A stretch of 39,506 nucleotides of DNA from an uncultured Pseudomonadota bacterium (GTDB lineage Bacteria > Pseudomonadota > Gammaproteobacteria > Methylococcales > Methylomonadaceae), in the NCBI GenBank assembly GCA_903918375.1, contig CAIXED010000039.1, positions 1 through 39,506 on the forward strand, written 5' to 3'. The notes under the pieces were generated by a model that did not search any database, was not told the DNA's origin, and saw nothing but the letters and a program-made list of their open reading frames with translations. The translations under genes were made by a program, and so were the position numbers. Below are positions 28,347-37,400 of the stretch, piece by piece (the stretch's first letter is position 1; each line of letters starts with the position of its first letter).

Positions 28347-29666
28347 ATGTTAGACCCTCGTTTATTTAGAAGCGAACTCGAATTGGTGCAACAACAGTTG
28401 AAAAGACGCGGTATCAATTTTGATGCCCATCTTTATTTGGAGTTGGAAAAGCAACGAAAAGAGATTCAAGTTGAAACCCAAAATTTGCAAAATGAGCGGA
28501 ATACTCTTTCAAAAGCTATAGGCCGAGCAAAGCATCAATCTAAAGCACCAGCAAATGCAATGGAGCTTTCTACTACTACTGATGATGATACAAGTATTAA
28601 TGAACAAATCGAATATCTTGGAAAACTTGGAAAGTCACTTAAAGAGGCTGATAGTAAATTAGATAGCATTCAAAATAACTTAAATACCTTAATGGAAGGC
28701 ATTCCAAACATTTTGGACGAAGCAGTACCCGCTGGAAAAAGCGAAGACGATAACGTTGAAGTCAGTCGTTGGGGTGATATTCGCAGCTTCGACTTTACGC
28801 CAAAAGATCACGTTGATTTAGGCGAGCCGCTGGGTATGAATTTTGAGCTAGGCGCGAAAATCGCCAGCGCCCGTTTTGTGGTGTTATCCGGCAAATTGGC
28901 CACCCTACAACGGGCGATTATCCAGTTGATGTTAGACACTCACATCAATCAACACGGCTATTCAGAAACCTATGTGCCGTTTTTGGCTAATGCTGACAGC
29001 TTGCGCGGCACCGGCCAATTGCCAAAGTTTGAAGCCGATTTGTTCACCGTACAAAACGACCCCACTTTTTATCTGATTCCAACTGCCGAAGTGCCGGTAA
29101 CTAACATCGTTCGCGATGTCATCGTCGATGCTAAACAAATGCCGTTGAAATACGTTTGCCACTCGCCTTGTTTCCGTAGCGAAGCCGGTGCTTATGGTAG
29201 TGACGTGCGTGGCATGATTCGTCAGCATCAGTTTGAAAAAGTCGAATTAGTACAAATTGTCACTCCAGAACAATCAGCGCAAGCCCATGAAGAATTAACC
29301 GCTCATGCTGAAAACATTTTGAAATTGTTGAATCTGCCTTATCGCAAAGTGTTGTTGTGCGCTGGCGATACCGGATTCTCATCGTCTAAAACTTACGACT
29401 TAGAAGTTTGGTTACCAGGACAGCAAAAATACCGTGAGATTTCTTCATGCAGTAATTTCAAAGACTTCCAAGCCCGTCGCTTGCAAGCCCGTTGGCGTAA
29501 CCCAGAAACCGGCAAGCCAGAATTGGTGCATACCTTAAATGGCTCTGGTTTAGCGGCTGGTCGTACCTTGATTGCTGTGTTGGAAAACTATCAAAATCAA
29601 GATGGCTCAATCACTGTGCCAGAAGCATTACGTCCTTACATGGGCGGCTTAGAAACCATTCAATAA
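28347..29666 (+). CDS. serS: Seryl-tRNA synthetase
   Basis: It charges tRNA-Ser (and tRNA-Sec) with serine. The 439-aa chain is about ten residues longer than E. coli SerRS (430). The N-terminal two-helix coiled-coil arm covers residues 28-115. The class II motifs are intact: [27 protein letters not shown] (motif 2) and [20 protein letters not shown] (motif 3). The arm between about 28500 and 28720 uses unusual codons (ATA, CTT, AGT, ACT, GCA) and contains an extra polar stretch ([11 protein letters not shown]), unlike the rest of the gene. An AGGACGG ribosome site supports the start. Confidence 0.96.
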   Translation: MLDPRLFRSELELVQQQLKRRGINFDAHLYLELEKQRKEIQVETQNLQNERNTLSKAIGRAKHQSKAPANAMELSTTTDDDTSINEQIEYLGKLGKSLKEADSKLDSIQNNLNTLMEGIPNILDEAVPAGKSEDDNVEVSRWGDIRSFDFTPKDHVDLGEPLGMNFELGAKIASARFVVLSGKLATLQRAIIQLMLDTHINQHGYSETYVPFLANADSLRGTGQLPKFEADLFTVQNDPTFYLIPTAEVPVTNIVRDVIVDAKQMPLKYVCHSPCFRSEAGAYGSDVRGMIRQHQFEKVELVQIVTPEQSAQAHEELTAHAENILKLLNLPYRKVLLCAGDTGFSSSKTYDLEVWLPGQQKYREISSCSNFKDFQARRLQARWRNPETGKPELVHTLNGSGLAAGRTLIAVLENYQNQDGSITVPEALRPYMGGLETIQ

Positions 29667-29678
29667 AGCGCAAACCAT

Positions 29679-29746
29679 CGACCTCGTTTCAACCTTAAAT
29701 AGTTTTGAACCAAAACTATTTAAGGTTATTATCCCAACCGAGGTCG
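29679..29746 (+). terminator. Nested palindrome / terminator after serS
   Basis: A perfect 16-bp hairpin (29691-29706 with 29712-29727, 5-base loop) is enclosed by an outer 8-bp pair, CGACCTCG (29679-29686) and CGAGGTCG (29739-29746). The inner hairpin ends in TT-ATTAT, enough for termination. The outer pair could form a second stem or a cruciform. It isolates serS from the haemoglobin gene. Confidence 0.7.
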
Positions 29747-29820
29747 GTCTATCTGCAATCATTATCTTTTGCCGAAAACGCGCCGCCTCAATAATTAAAA
29801 TAATTAGAGGAGGAAATCTT

Positions 29821-30201
29821 ATGAGTGAAGAAAACCAAGCATCGTTGTATGAGCGTATTGGTGGTGAGGCTGCGGTGAATGCGGCTGTCGATTTGTTCTA
29901 TCAAAAAATTGCTGATGATTACCGTGTTAACCGTTTCTTTGAAAACGTTGATATGTCTAAACAAGCGGCACACCTTAAAGCGTTCATGGGATTGGCTTTT
30001 GGTGGTCCAAATGAATACACCGGTCGCGGCTTACGCGAAGGCCATGCTCGCTTGGTTAAAAAAGGTCTTAACGACTCGCATTTTGATGTGGTGTTAGAGT
30101 TGTTAGGCGAGACTTTGCAAGAGTTAAATGTCCCAGCTGATTTGATCGCTGAAGCGGCGGCTTTGGTAGAAAGCGTCAGAGACGATGTGTTAGGCAAATA
30201 A
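29821..30201 (+). CDS. Group 1 truncated haemoglobin (GlbN type)
   Basis: The 126-aa protein has the truncated 2-on-2 globin fold. It starts SLYERIGGEAAVNAAVDLFY. Tyr27 matches B10, Q48 matches E7, H51 matches E10 as in cyanobacterial GlbN, and H75 (REGHARLV) is the proximal F8 histidine. AFGGPNEYTGRG is the EF-loop signature. Roles in this family include NO dioxygenation and oxygen or nitrite handling. A very strong GAGGAGG ribosome site at about 29810-29816 implies high expression. Its co-occurrence with a P460-type protein in the window suggests reactive-nitrogen chemistry, though they are 17 kb apart. Confidence 0.93.
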   Translation: MSEENQASLYERIGGEAAVNAAVDLFYQKIADDYRVNRFFENVDMSKQAAHLKAFMGLAFGGPNEYTGRGLREGHARLVKKGLNDSHFDVVLELLGETLQELNVPADLIAEAAALVESVRDDVLGK

Positions 30202-30221
30202 GTTAGTTCTGCTATCATCAG

Positions 30222-30252
30222 GCGGCGGTTTTGTAAGTTACAAAGTCGCCGC
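30222..30252 (+). terminator. Hairpin after the haemoglobin gene
   Basis: GCGGCG (30222-30227) pairs with CGCCGC (30247-30252), and TTTGTA with TACAAA inside, separated by a 2-base internal loop on each side. No T tract follows. A second stronger hairpin lies 40 bases further on. Confidence 0.5.
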
Positions 30253-30293
30253 TGATCGGCTTGATCCCCGATAATCGTGTTGAAAGCTTCGCT

Positions 30294-30338
30294 TAGTCAA
30301 CAAATAGAGACGTATTTTGCGTCTCTATTTATTGACTA
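30294..30338. terminator. Long 19-bp hairpin, likely bidirectional terminator
   Basis: The stem 30294-30312 pairs with 30320-30338 with one C:A mismatch around a TATTTTG loop. The core is AAATAGAGACG / CGTCTCTATTT. It sits just upstream of a small gene, so it probably ends the haemoglobin transcript and insulates the small gene. Confidence 0.6.
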
Positions 30339-30398
30339 GACAAATTCAGTTGCCAAGGTAATCTGTAGACTATTTTAATCTAATCACGGAGGTAAACC

Positions 30399-30536
30399 AT
30401 GGGGCCGTATTATCGTGGTACATCGCAAGGCTTGGGTAATTTCTTTGATGCTTTTTATCAGCATCCGATTCTAATGTTAGTGTTGTTAGCGGCAATTGTC
30501 GCGACAGGTATTTTTGTTTGGCGTAGAAAAGTTTAG
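30399..30536 (+). CDS. Small one-helix membrane protein, 45 aa
   Basis: The ATG at 30399 has a textbook GGAGG ribosome site seven bases upstream. The product is MGPYYRGTSQGLGNFFDAFY, followed by QHP, a hydrophobic segment of about 19 residues (ILMLVLLAAIVATGIFVW) and a basic RRKV tail. This gives an N-out/C-in single-pass protein by the positive-inside rule. It is flanked by hairpins on both sides and has its own transcription unit. I do not recognise a family; size and layout resemble small regulatory or complex-stabilising membrane proteins, but no function can be assigned. Confidence 0.7.
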   Translation: MGPYYRGTSQGLGNFFDAFYQHPILMLVLLAAIVATGIFVWRRKV

Positions 30537-30552
30537 TTGCGCTTAAAATAAA

Positions 30553-30571
30553 ACTCCCGCTTTGCGGGAGT
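30553..30571. terminator. Bidirectional terminator between the 45-aa gene and metA
   Basis: ACTCCCGC (30553-30560) and GCGGGAGT (30564-30571) form a perfect 8-bp stem with a 3-base loop. On the minus strand it is followed by TTTATTTT, ideal for the end of metA; on the plus strand by CTTGGTTT. Confidence 0.88.
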
Positions 30572-30577
30572 CTTGGT

Positions 30578-31642
30578 TTATAAATCTAAAGGATTAGCTG
30601 GGTTAATACCTTCCATAAACGGTAGCTTGCGGTCTTCGTTAGTAATTTGATAGACCTTACCCAACCAGTTGTTAAACACTGCCTTAGCGGTATCTCGCCA
30701 AGTATTATCCAAATGCGGAATAATTTGATGTTCCGGCATCCGCTCTAAAACTAAACATTTCGCCTTCGCGGTTTTAACCTGTTCAGCATAATCCGCTAAC
30801 AAGGCTTGGCCTTCGCTATCAAAATAATGCTCAGGATAGGGCGGATAATCATCACGTTCGCCACTATAAAAACGTAAAACTTCGCGCTTATATTCTTTCA
30901 GCAAACTAATGTCGTCGTATTCGGGATGACCTTGGAAATAGACAATCCGAAACCCATCGGGACTAACCGCTAAATGCACGCCAGCTTCTTGACTAGCAAC
31001 CAATACTTTCAATCCGTGCTGTTTCATTTCCGATTCAAATACCTCATTAAATCGTGAATGCGGCACATCAAAACGGGTATTGATTTCAGCAATTAAAGGG
31101 TGAGTGCGGTCAACCACTTTATGCGAATAAACCCCCCAGCGTTTAGCCGGTAAGCGAGTTCGCTCAACGCCATAACAATGTTGAATCAGCGCATGAGTGG
31201 CTAAGCAAGAGCACAAAATTGAAGTGACATTTTGTTTCGCCCATTCAAAGACTTCGGTCAAAGGTTGCCAAAATTCTTCGTCTTGTAAATGGGCATGAGT
31301 GACATTAGCACCGCTAATAATTAACGCATCCAAGCCATCTTGTTTAATTTGCTCGAACGACTCGTAATATTTTTCAATATGAGCTAAAGCATCTGGGCCA
31401 CGTTCCAAACCTTCGATAGTGAAAGGATGAACATGGAATTGAGCGATTTGATTGCAAGCACCGACTAAGCGGAAAAACTGCCTTTCGGTGGCTTCTAAAG
31501 CCGCATCGGGCATGATGTTGAGCAAGCCAATGTGTAATTCGCGAATCGACTGATGACAAGCTCGGTCAGCAGTTAATATTTCTTCACCTTCTTCCTGTAA
31601 ACGGCGAAAAGTCGGTAAATCAGTGTGAGCAACTAAGGGCAT
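30578..31642 (-). CDS. metA: Homoserine O-succinyl/acetyltransferase (MetA family)
   Basis: MetA acylates homoserine in the first committed step of methionine synthesis. The 354-aa chain is longer than E. coli MetA (309) mostly by a C-terminal extension (about residues 315-354, HQIIPHLDNTWRDTAKAVFN and on) and a few N-terminal residues. The catalytic cysteine is C146 in LCSCLATHAL, and the His/Glu pair is in YFQGHPEYD. Succinyl versus acetyl specificity in this family depends on a few active-site residues and cannot be settled by eye. It is 13 bp downstream of the ATPase gene on the same strand, so probably co-transcribed. Confidence 0.92.
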   Translation of the reverse strand: MPLVAHTDLPTFRRLQEEGEEILTADRACHQSIRELHIGLLNIMPDAALEATERQFFRLVGACNQIAQFHVHPFTIEGLERGPDALAHIEKYYESFEQIKQDGLDALIISGANVTHAHLQDEEFWQPLTEVFEWAKQNVTSILCSCLATHALIQHCYGVERTRLPAKRWGVYSHKVVDRTHPLIAEINTRFDVPHSRFNEVFESEMKQHGLKVLVASQEAGVHLAVSPDGFRIVYFQGHPEYDDISLLKEYKREVLRFYSGERDDYPPYPEHYFDSEGQALLADYAEQVKTAKAKCLVLERMPEHQIIPHLDNTWRDTAKAVFNNWLGKVYQITNEDRKLPFMEGINPANPLDL

Positions 31643-31655
31643 TCCGATAACTCAC

Positions 31656-32501
31656 TCAATTTTGTTGCGCAATCGCATTAGCAATCAACTGAATAAAATC
31701 GTTTTCGTTCTCGATTTTCATCACATCTTCGCTATTAAGGGTGTAGCCATATTGATTAGCAATCGCTTCGTAACGCGGGATACGCGAATGAAACAATTCT
31801 GGAAACACCCAGCTAACAAATTCATCGGGTGGAATTTGGTCGGTGCTGGTGTAGCCATGTTGCCCCATATATTCCGCCAGTTTTTCATCGATAAACTCAG
31901 GGCGGTAGTAGAGCGGTTTTGGTGATTTTTTAGCGCGATCAATCAACACTTGTTGGCGTGATGCGGGGATTTTGATGTAAATAATCAGCGTGTTTTCAGC
32001 CAGTGTTTCTAACACTTCGCGATTATCCAGTTCACAAACACTGCCGCCCGCATCGTTAATGAAATGTTGGTAGCCATAGATGGATTCAGCTTTGTGAATA
32101 AAATCAGGCACATCATTCATCGCAGCAATTTCAGCTTGATGATGCAGCGCTTGGCGACGTTTAAATTCTTCTAACGATAAGCCGCCTAGCGCTGGATTAC
32201 CGAGTTTGCCTAAAAAGCTGGAAACCGGCGATAAGTTATCAACGGTGATGTTGCTACAGATGTAGATAGAATCAGAGTGCAAAAGATCGCGCAAAAACGG
32301 CACGCCCATCGCTTGTTGTTTGATGTTGTCGAGAATCGGTTCTTCTAAATATTTGGTGCCAATCCGGTAATCACCGGAATAATGGAACCAATTGGTTTTG
32401 GGGAGTTTTTTAGATAATCGGGTTTTACCAGCACCAGACATGGCAAGTAAAGTGATGCGTTTGGATTCCCAATCCAAAAATTGCTGAGGGGTCATTTTCA
32501 T
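31656..32501 (-). CDS. P-loop ATPase/kinase-like protein of unknown role
   Basis: The 281-aa protein has a Walker A motif AMSGAGKTRLS at residues 20-30 and resembles small-molecule or nucleotide kinases in overall pattern: a beta strand before the P-loop, a lid-like basic segment near IDRAKKSPKPLYYRPEFIDE, and a possible Walker B/DAGG region (HFINDAGGSVCEL). No signal peptide or membrane segment is present. The ATG at 32501 has AAAGAGT upstream; a second ATG lies two codons later. Homologues are usually annotated simply as ATPase. It precedes metA in what looks like a two-gene operon. Substrate unknown. Confidence 0.75.
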   Translation of the reverse strand: MKMTPQQFLDWESKRITLLAMSGAGKTRLSKKLPKTNWFHYSGDYRIGTKYLEEPILDNIKQQAMGVPFLRDLLHSDSIYICSNITVDNLSPVSSFLGKLGNPALGGLSLEEFKRRQALHHQAEIAAMNDVPDFIHKAESIYGYQHFINDAGGSVCELDNREVLETLAENTLIIYIKIPASRQQVLIDRAKKSPKPLYYRPEFIDEKLAEYMGQHGYTSTDQIPPDEFVSWVFPELFHSRIPRYEAIANQYGYTLNSEDVMKIENENDFIQLIANAIAQQN

Positions 32502-32635
32502 AAAAAATACTCTTTGGCAAATGCGCTAAGGGCTAATAAATAAGGCTTTTGGCTATGATAGCCGAGTTGAAGAAAAACCTCAGCGGCTTTTCCTTTAGAA
32601 TGACGCTAATTTCATTACCTGCATAGCATTAAAAA

Positions 32636-32842
32636 ATGAGTGATAACAGAATTATCGAATTAGAAATTAAGCAAGCCTATCAAGAGGATTTGATTCAGGC
32701 TTTAAATCAAGTAGTTGCTGAGCAGCAAAAACAAATTGGCAAATTAGAAGAAACCTGCAAATTGCTACACGACAAAATTAAAAGCTTGGCTTACGACCCA
32801 GGTCAATCCACTGGCGTTGATGAACGCCCACCGCATTATTGA
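32636..32842 (+). CDS. slyX: SlyX family protein
   Basis: This 68-aa coiled-coil protein has the SlyX pattern: IIELEIKQAYQEDLIQALN, then VVAEQQKQIGKLEETCKLLH, and the typical C-terminal ERPPHY. The function of SlyX is unknown in any organism. Its last 7 bases overlap the convergent carboxypeptidase gene, leaving no space for a terminator between them. Confidence 0.9.
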   Translation: MSDNRIIELEIKQAYQEDLIQALNQVVAEQQKQIGKLEETCKLLHDKIKSLAYDPGQSTGVDERPPHY

Positions 32843-34164
32843 TGGCGATCGGATTTTTTATGCTTCACCACTTTTTTGTGACTGACCTGTTTAACTGATT
32901 TACTTTGAGTTCTTGATGCCACTGGGCGAGCTTTAGGTGCTAACACGGTGCAATCATGAATACTGGTTTGTAAATGCTTACAGAAGTTAGTCGCATCATT
33001 AGCATCCAAGCCTCGCCAAACCACTTTCCAAGCTGATTTGCCTTTGCTCTTACGCTTTACAACTTCGACTTGGCCTTTATTGCCTAAAGCGCCTAACGCA
33101 TGTCTGGCATGAGCCAACTGTTTATCGGCTTGGGATTTTTGGTTATCAGCGCCGAATGAGATTGACCAGTTATCTTGTTGTTGATTATCTGATTCGTTGG
33201 AGCGTGCGTGGCGTTCTTTAGGTTTTAGTTGTATCGGTTCGCGGTCTGAAGCACCCGAGTCAGCGCCCATTTGCACTGCGCTACCGGCGCAACGATTCGA
33301 AGCCAATTGAAACGGTGGTGGTGCAAAATCATCATCTCTCAGTTGAGAAACATGGCTTCCTTCAACCCCAGCGGCTGTTTTCTCAAAGCCAATATCCAGC
33401 AAGTTGCCCATTTGTTCAAAGCGTTCGTTACTACTGTGAGCGCCTAATAAAACCCCAATCAAGCGATGACCATTGCGTTTTGCTGAGGCAATTAAGTTAT
33501 AGCCAGAGCCGCAGGTGAAGCCGGTTTTAAAGCCATCAGCATCAGGATAGCTTCGCAAAATGCGATTGGTATTGGGTAGGATTTGGCCTTTATAGTGAAA
33601 CTCGGTAGTCGAAAAGTAGTGATAGTATTCAGGAAAGTGGTGCAACACAGCCGATGATAATATCGCTAAGTCACGAGCGCTACTAATCTGGCTTTCATCC
33701 GGTAAACCACTGGCATTGACGAAAGAAGTGCTAGACATACCTAAATGATGAGCTTGTTCGGTCATTAGGTGAGCAAAGTGTGATTCGCTACCGCCCAAGT
33801 GTTCGGCGAGTGTGACCGCTGCATCATTAGCTGAACGGGTTGCTACTGCCAAAATAGCGTTTTCTACACTGATTTGTTGACCTTTACGCAAGCCTAAACG
33901 CGAATTCGGTTGCATTGCTGCGTGTTTGGAAGCAACTAAGGTGTCGTTTAAATGTAAACGGCCAGATTCTATCGCTTTGAAAGTCATATATAAAGTCATG
34001 ACTTTGGTTAACGAAGCCGGATACCAGCGTTGCGCGGCTTCGGTCTCATGTACCACATGGCCGCTGTCTGCATCGATAACGATAGCGGCATAACGAGCCT
34101 GTACAGGTTGGCTCGTTAATGAAAAAAGTAATGTTAATAAGGCAGCAGTTGTGGTTTTTTGCAC
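32836..34164 (-). CDS. D-alanyl-D-alanine carboxypeptidase (S11) with C-terminal SPOR-like domain
   Basis: This penicillin-binding protein trims the terminal D-Ala from peptidoglycan stem peptides. Residues 1-23 form a signal peptide ending at VQA. The catalytic SxxK is S51-L-T-K54 (WYPASLTKVM), the SxN is in ATRSANDAA near residue 110, and the KTG is in DADGFKTGF near 217. After the peptidase domain comes a polar linker (about 285-345), a SPOR-like fold (NWSISFGADNQ to HDCTVLAPKA) and a very basic His/Lys-rich tail (SHKKVVKHKKSDRHQ). SPOR domains bind denuded glycan at the septum, so septal targeting is likely. The classic S11 beta-sandwich domain is missing. It is the same architecture as other proteobacterial PBP-SPOR fusions. 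Confidence 0.9.
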   Translation of the reverse strand: MQKTTTAALLTLLFSLTSQPVQARYAAIVIDADSGHVVHETEAAQRWYPASLTKVMTLYMTFKAIESGRLHLNDTLVASKHAAMQPNSRLGLRKGQQISVENAILAVATRSANDAAVTLAEHLGGSESHFAHLMTEQAHHLGMSSTSFVNASGLPDESQISSARDLAILSSAVLHHFPEYYHYFSTTEFHYKGQILPNTNRILRSYPDADGFKTGFTCGSGYNLIASAKRNGHRLIGVLLGAHSSNERFEQMGNLLDIGFEKTAAGVEGSHVSQLRDDDFAPPPFQLASNRCAGSAVQMGADSGASDREPIQLKPKERHARSNESDNQQQDNWSISFGADNQKSQADKQLAHARHALGALGNKGQVEVVKRKSKGKSAWKVVWRGLDANDATNFCKHLQTSIHDCTVLAPKARPVASRTQSKSVKQVSHKKVVKHKKSDRHQ

Positions 34165-34417
34165 GACAGTAATGTTGTTATTTTACTACAGAAAGTTAGC
34201 GTAACTAGTTGATGTGTATATTTAACCAGATTTTACAACAGCAAAAAAGCCGCTTTTTGAAATTTTTGAGTGAATAAAAATTAAACTAGCAGGGATATCG
34301 ATTTAGCTTATTGATTATTGGCGATTTTTTATTTTTACGGAAAAACGTATTCTTTCTCAAGTTCGGTTGTTTGCTATATCATCCCGTTCTCATAATTATA
34401 ATAAAAAGGCGAGGATT
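34165..34417. promoter_or_regulatory. AT-rich divergent intergenic region with extended -10 for the PEPCK gene
   Basis: These 253 bases separate the carboxypeptidase and the large carboxykinase gene. TGCTATATC at 34372-34380 is a candidate extended -10 giving a 30-base leader. A second TATAAT at 34397-34402 is too close to the ATG to be the main promoter. A small A/T hairpin (AAAAAG 34244-34249, CTTTTT 34253-34258) is present. No coding signal is visible. Confidence 0.45.
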
Positions 34418-37400
34418 ATGGATATGCAACAGGCTTTAGGTCTTGATCACGATCATCAAGATCCGCAAGTTTTTCAACAACAGTTACATCTTTATATCAA
34501 TCTGAAGCTTGCTTCCTGCGGTCAGCCAACCTGTGTTGATGAGCATTCGCAAGCCTTCATGGCTACCGCGCAGGATCTATTAAACAGCTATGTCGAAAAA
34601 AGCCGTCAACTGGCTGGCGCAGCGCTTTATCCAGCAGATAAACGGATTCAAGATTTCTTAGAAGGCTATTTAGCTGATCTGAATTTAGCCAGTATTCCGA
34701 CTTTACCTTCAATGACTTTCGAGCTAGATCGCCACGGCGTTGCCCGTGAACTGTCATTACCGATGGGTAAAGACCAATTTGTTTCCGATATTGTTTCCAG
34801 CTATCGGGTTAAACAAGGGGTTTTGCATAATCCGGCCCGTGATCGTCGTACCACCGAAGGTTCTTTTCATATTGCCGAAGGCGGCTTGCCAGTGCCGGGC
34901 GATAAAAAACAAGTGCCGAAACTGACGTTTGCCTTGATGTTGGAAGCGGCGTTGAATCCGCCAGAGCAGCTGATGGTATTGCCGTTTACTGCCGAACAAG
35001 CGCAACCGGCAAAAATGTTTGCGTCTTTATTGTTAAGACCGATTGTTTGCCCCGAAGTACCGGGTGTCGATGCTGAAAAATCGATGGAAATCCGCTTTTT
35101 CGCGCCGGGTAATTTGGTCAGTAATTTGGATTTTGTTGAAAGTATTTTTGGCAATGGCGGCAATCCAGCTTTGCCTGAATGCGATGCGGCTTTAGATGTT
35201 GATCATTGGACGGGGCACAGCGGTTGCGTGATTTTGGCACCGCATTTATCGACTTTAACTAAACAACAACTCGGTTTACCGCATTGGGATGAAGCGACTC
35301 AGCGTCAACGTGATGACGGCATGTGCTGGAAACAGCCGGATGAACTGTATAACCAAGGCCAAGCTTTTAAATTAACCGCTCGCGATAGCAGTGGCGTGAT
35401 TGTGACCTTGTTGGCCGATAACTATTACGGCTACTGCAAAAAAGAAATCAAAACCCAAATCAGCTATTCAGCGAATTTATTCGGTTCTGCCGAAGAAGAA
35501 CACGCTGGCGGCGCGTTGGCATTTGAGCGGATCAATCATGGCGATGAATACGGAGTTGGCAGTGTCACTCGTGAAGCAGGCTATGATTTTGATGACATGG
35601 TGGCGCACTATGGCGATTTAATGACCGTCAAACCGGAAGGTTACGGTATTGATAAACGCTTCCCAGAGATTATCTATGTGCCGCAAGATTTGCGGATGAA
35701 CGTCAACGGCCAGCAAATCACTTGGCAATATCAAGGCCAAACCCAATCCTTACGTCTGCAACCGGGCAAAGTTTACGTGCAGCCTAACGGTTACAAAGTT
35801 GAAATGGCTAAACATCCTGGCGCACCTTCTTGGCGTTTGATTGGTACTAAAGCTGAAGGCACTTTCTGCCACAAACCTTGCACCGTATCGGGTGGTGGTA
35901 AATCAGAAATTTCTAAATCGATTGAAGATGCGGTGATTTACGCGCCGTTATATGTCGATGATTTGCAAAATGATTTGGATAAAGTCCAAGCGATTTTTGA
36001 TTACGATTACAGCTACCGTTTTGCCGCGCCGATTGCCGATGAAGACCGCACCCCAAGCCGTCAATTATTGAGTGCTGACCGCAGTTTAGGTTCGGTGATT
36101 AAATTGCTGACACCATCGCCTACCCATACCGATCAATATAACGCTTGGTTAAAATCGATTCCGCCTAGCATTTTGGCGCTGGTATTTTTAATCAAACGTT
36201 TTTATCGGCCTGAATGGGGCGATAACTGGCGCGATTATTTATCTGTCGATGTGATTGATGGTGCACCGGGCCATGAGTTGAAATTAGATCAACGCAAAAT
36301 CGTCGCGACTTATTTACGAGTTGGTTTTAATCAACAAGGTGATTGGCGTACTTTCAAAGTTCGCCAAGACTATATCGCTGCTGAAAAAATCCAAATGGAA
36401 GACGACATCAGTGCATCGGTGGTGGTGCCTGTAGCGCAAATTCGGCCTTGGATGGCAGACGACAAACATCAACACAGCGTCAAATTAGTCAGCAACTGCG
36501 AATACCGTTTATTCCAGCGCCCTGATGACGCGATTATTCCTGGCTACGACAAGCAAACCGAAGCGAATATGTCTGAAGCGGGTAATTTCATGGCTAATTT
36601 TGAACCTTTGCATGGCGAAAAATTGGCCGCTGTAGTCGATGATGTGATGGCGTTTTCTAAATTCACCGTGCCGATGCACGATTTATTAGCCAAAGCCCAT
36701 GCAGAAGGCGAGGGCTATGTGGTTTCTTCCGCACATCCACGTTTGGTAGATGGTAAGCCATCGAAAAATCCGCGTTATTTAGAAACCCGTGCCGATATTG
36801 TTAAACCGATGCGTAAATATCTGGCCGAAGTGGGTGCCAGATTGCACCGTAAAATTCCGTTACAGCAACCGGTTTGTTATCCGGTTGATGCGGTGTTAAC
36901 CGGTCGCCGTAATAATCCACCAGAGCCGGGGATTCGTTCCTTAGCGGTTTACAACCCGATTCATTATCAAGAACTGCCGGAATTGTTCATGGACTTTATT
37001 TGTTCATTAACCGGCAAATCGCCATCGACCACCGGTGCGGGTAGTGAAGGCGCGTTAACCAAAGGGCCGTTTAATGCCTTGCGACCGACTGCCGATTTAA
37101 ACAATGCCTTGGTGTCGTTCATTTTGACTGGTTATCCTGGGTTTTCTAGCTCAGCAGGTTTTATCGGCCCAGATATTCGTGTCGATCACGACATCAGTTT
37201 ATTGATTCCTGAAATCTGGGCGAGGTTGGGGCATCAAGAACGTCAGCCAGAGTATTTAATCAAACACGGCTTTTTAGAGCCATTAGCCGATTTTGAATAT
37301 CAAGGTGAAACCGTGTTAGCCAGTCGTTTGGGTTACCGGATTACCAGCCGATTCGTGCATGGCTTGATGGGTAAAATTTTCGACAATCCTTATGCGGTGT

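Noticed and set aside
34367-34417. TTG start for the PEPCK gene adding 17 residues
   Set aside because: Those residues overlap the candidate promoter, and the ATG at 34418 has a GAGGA site.
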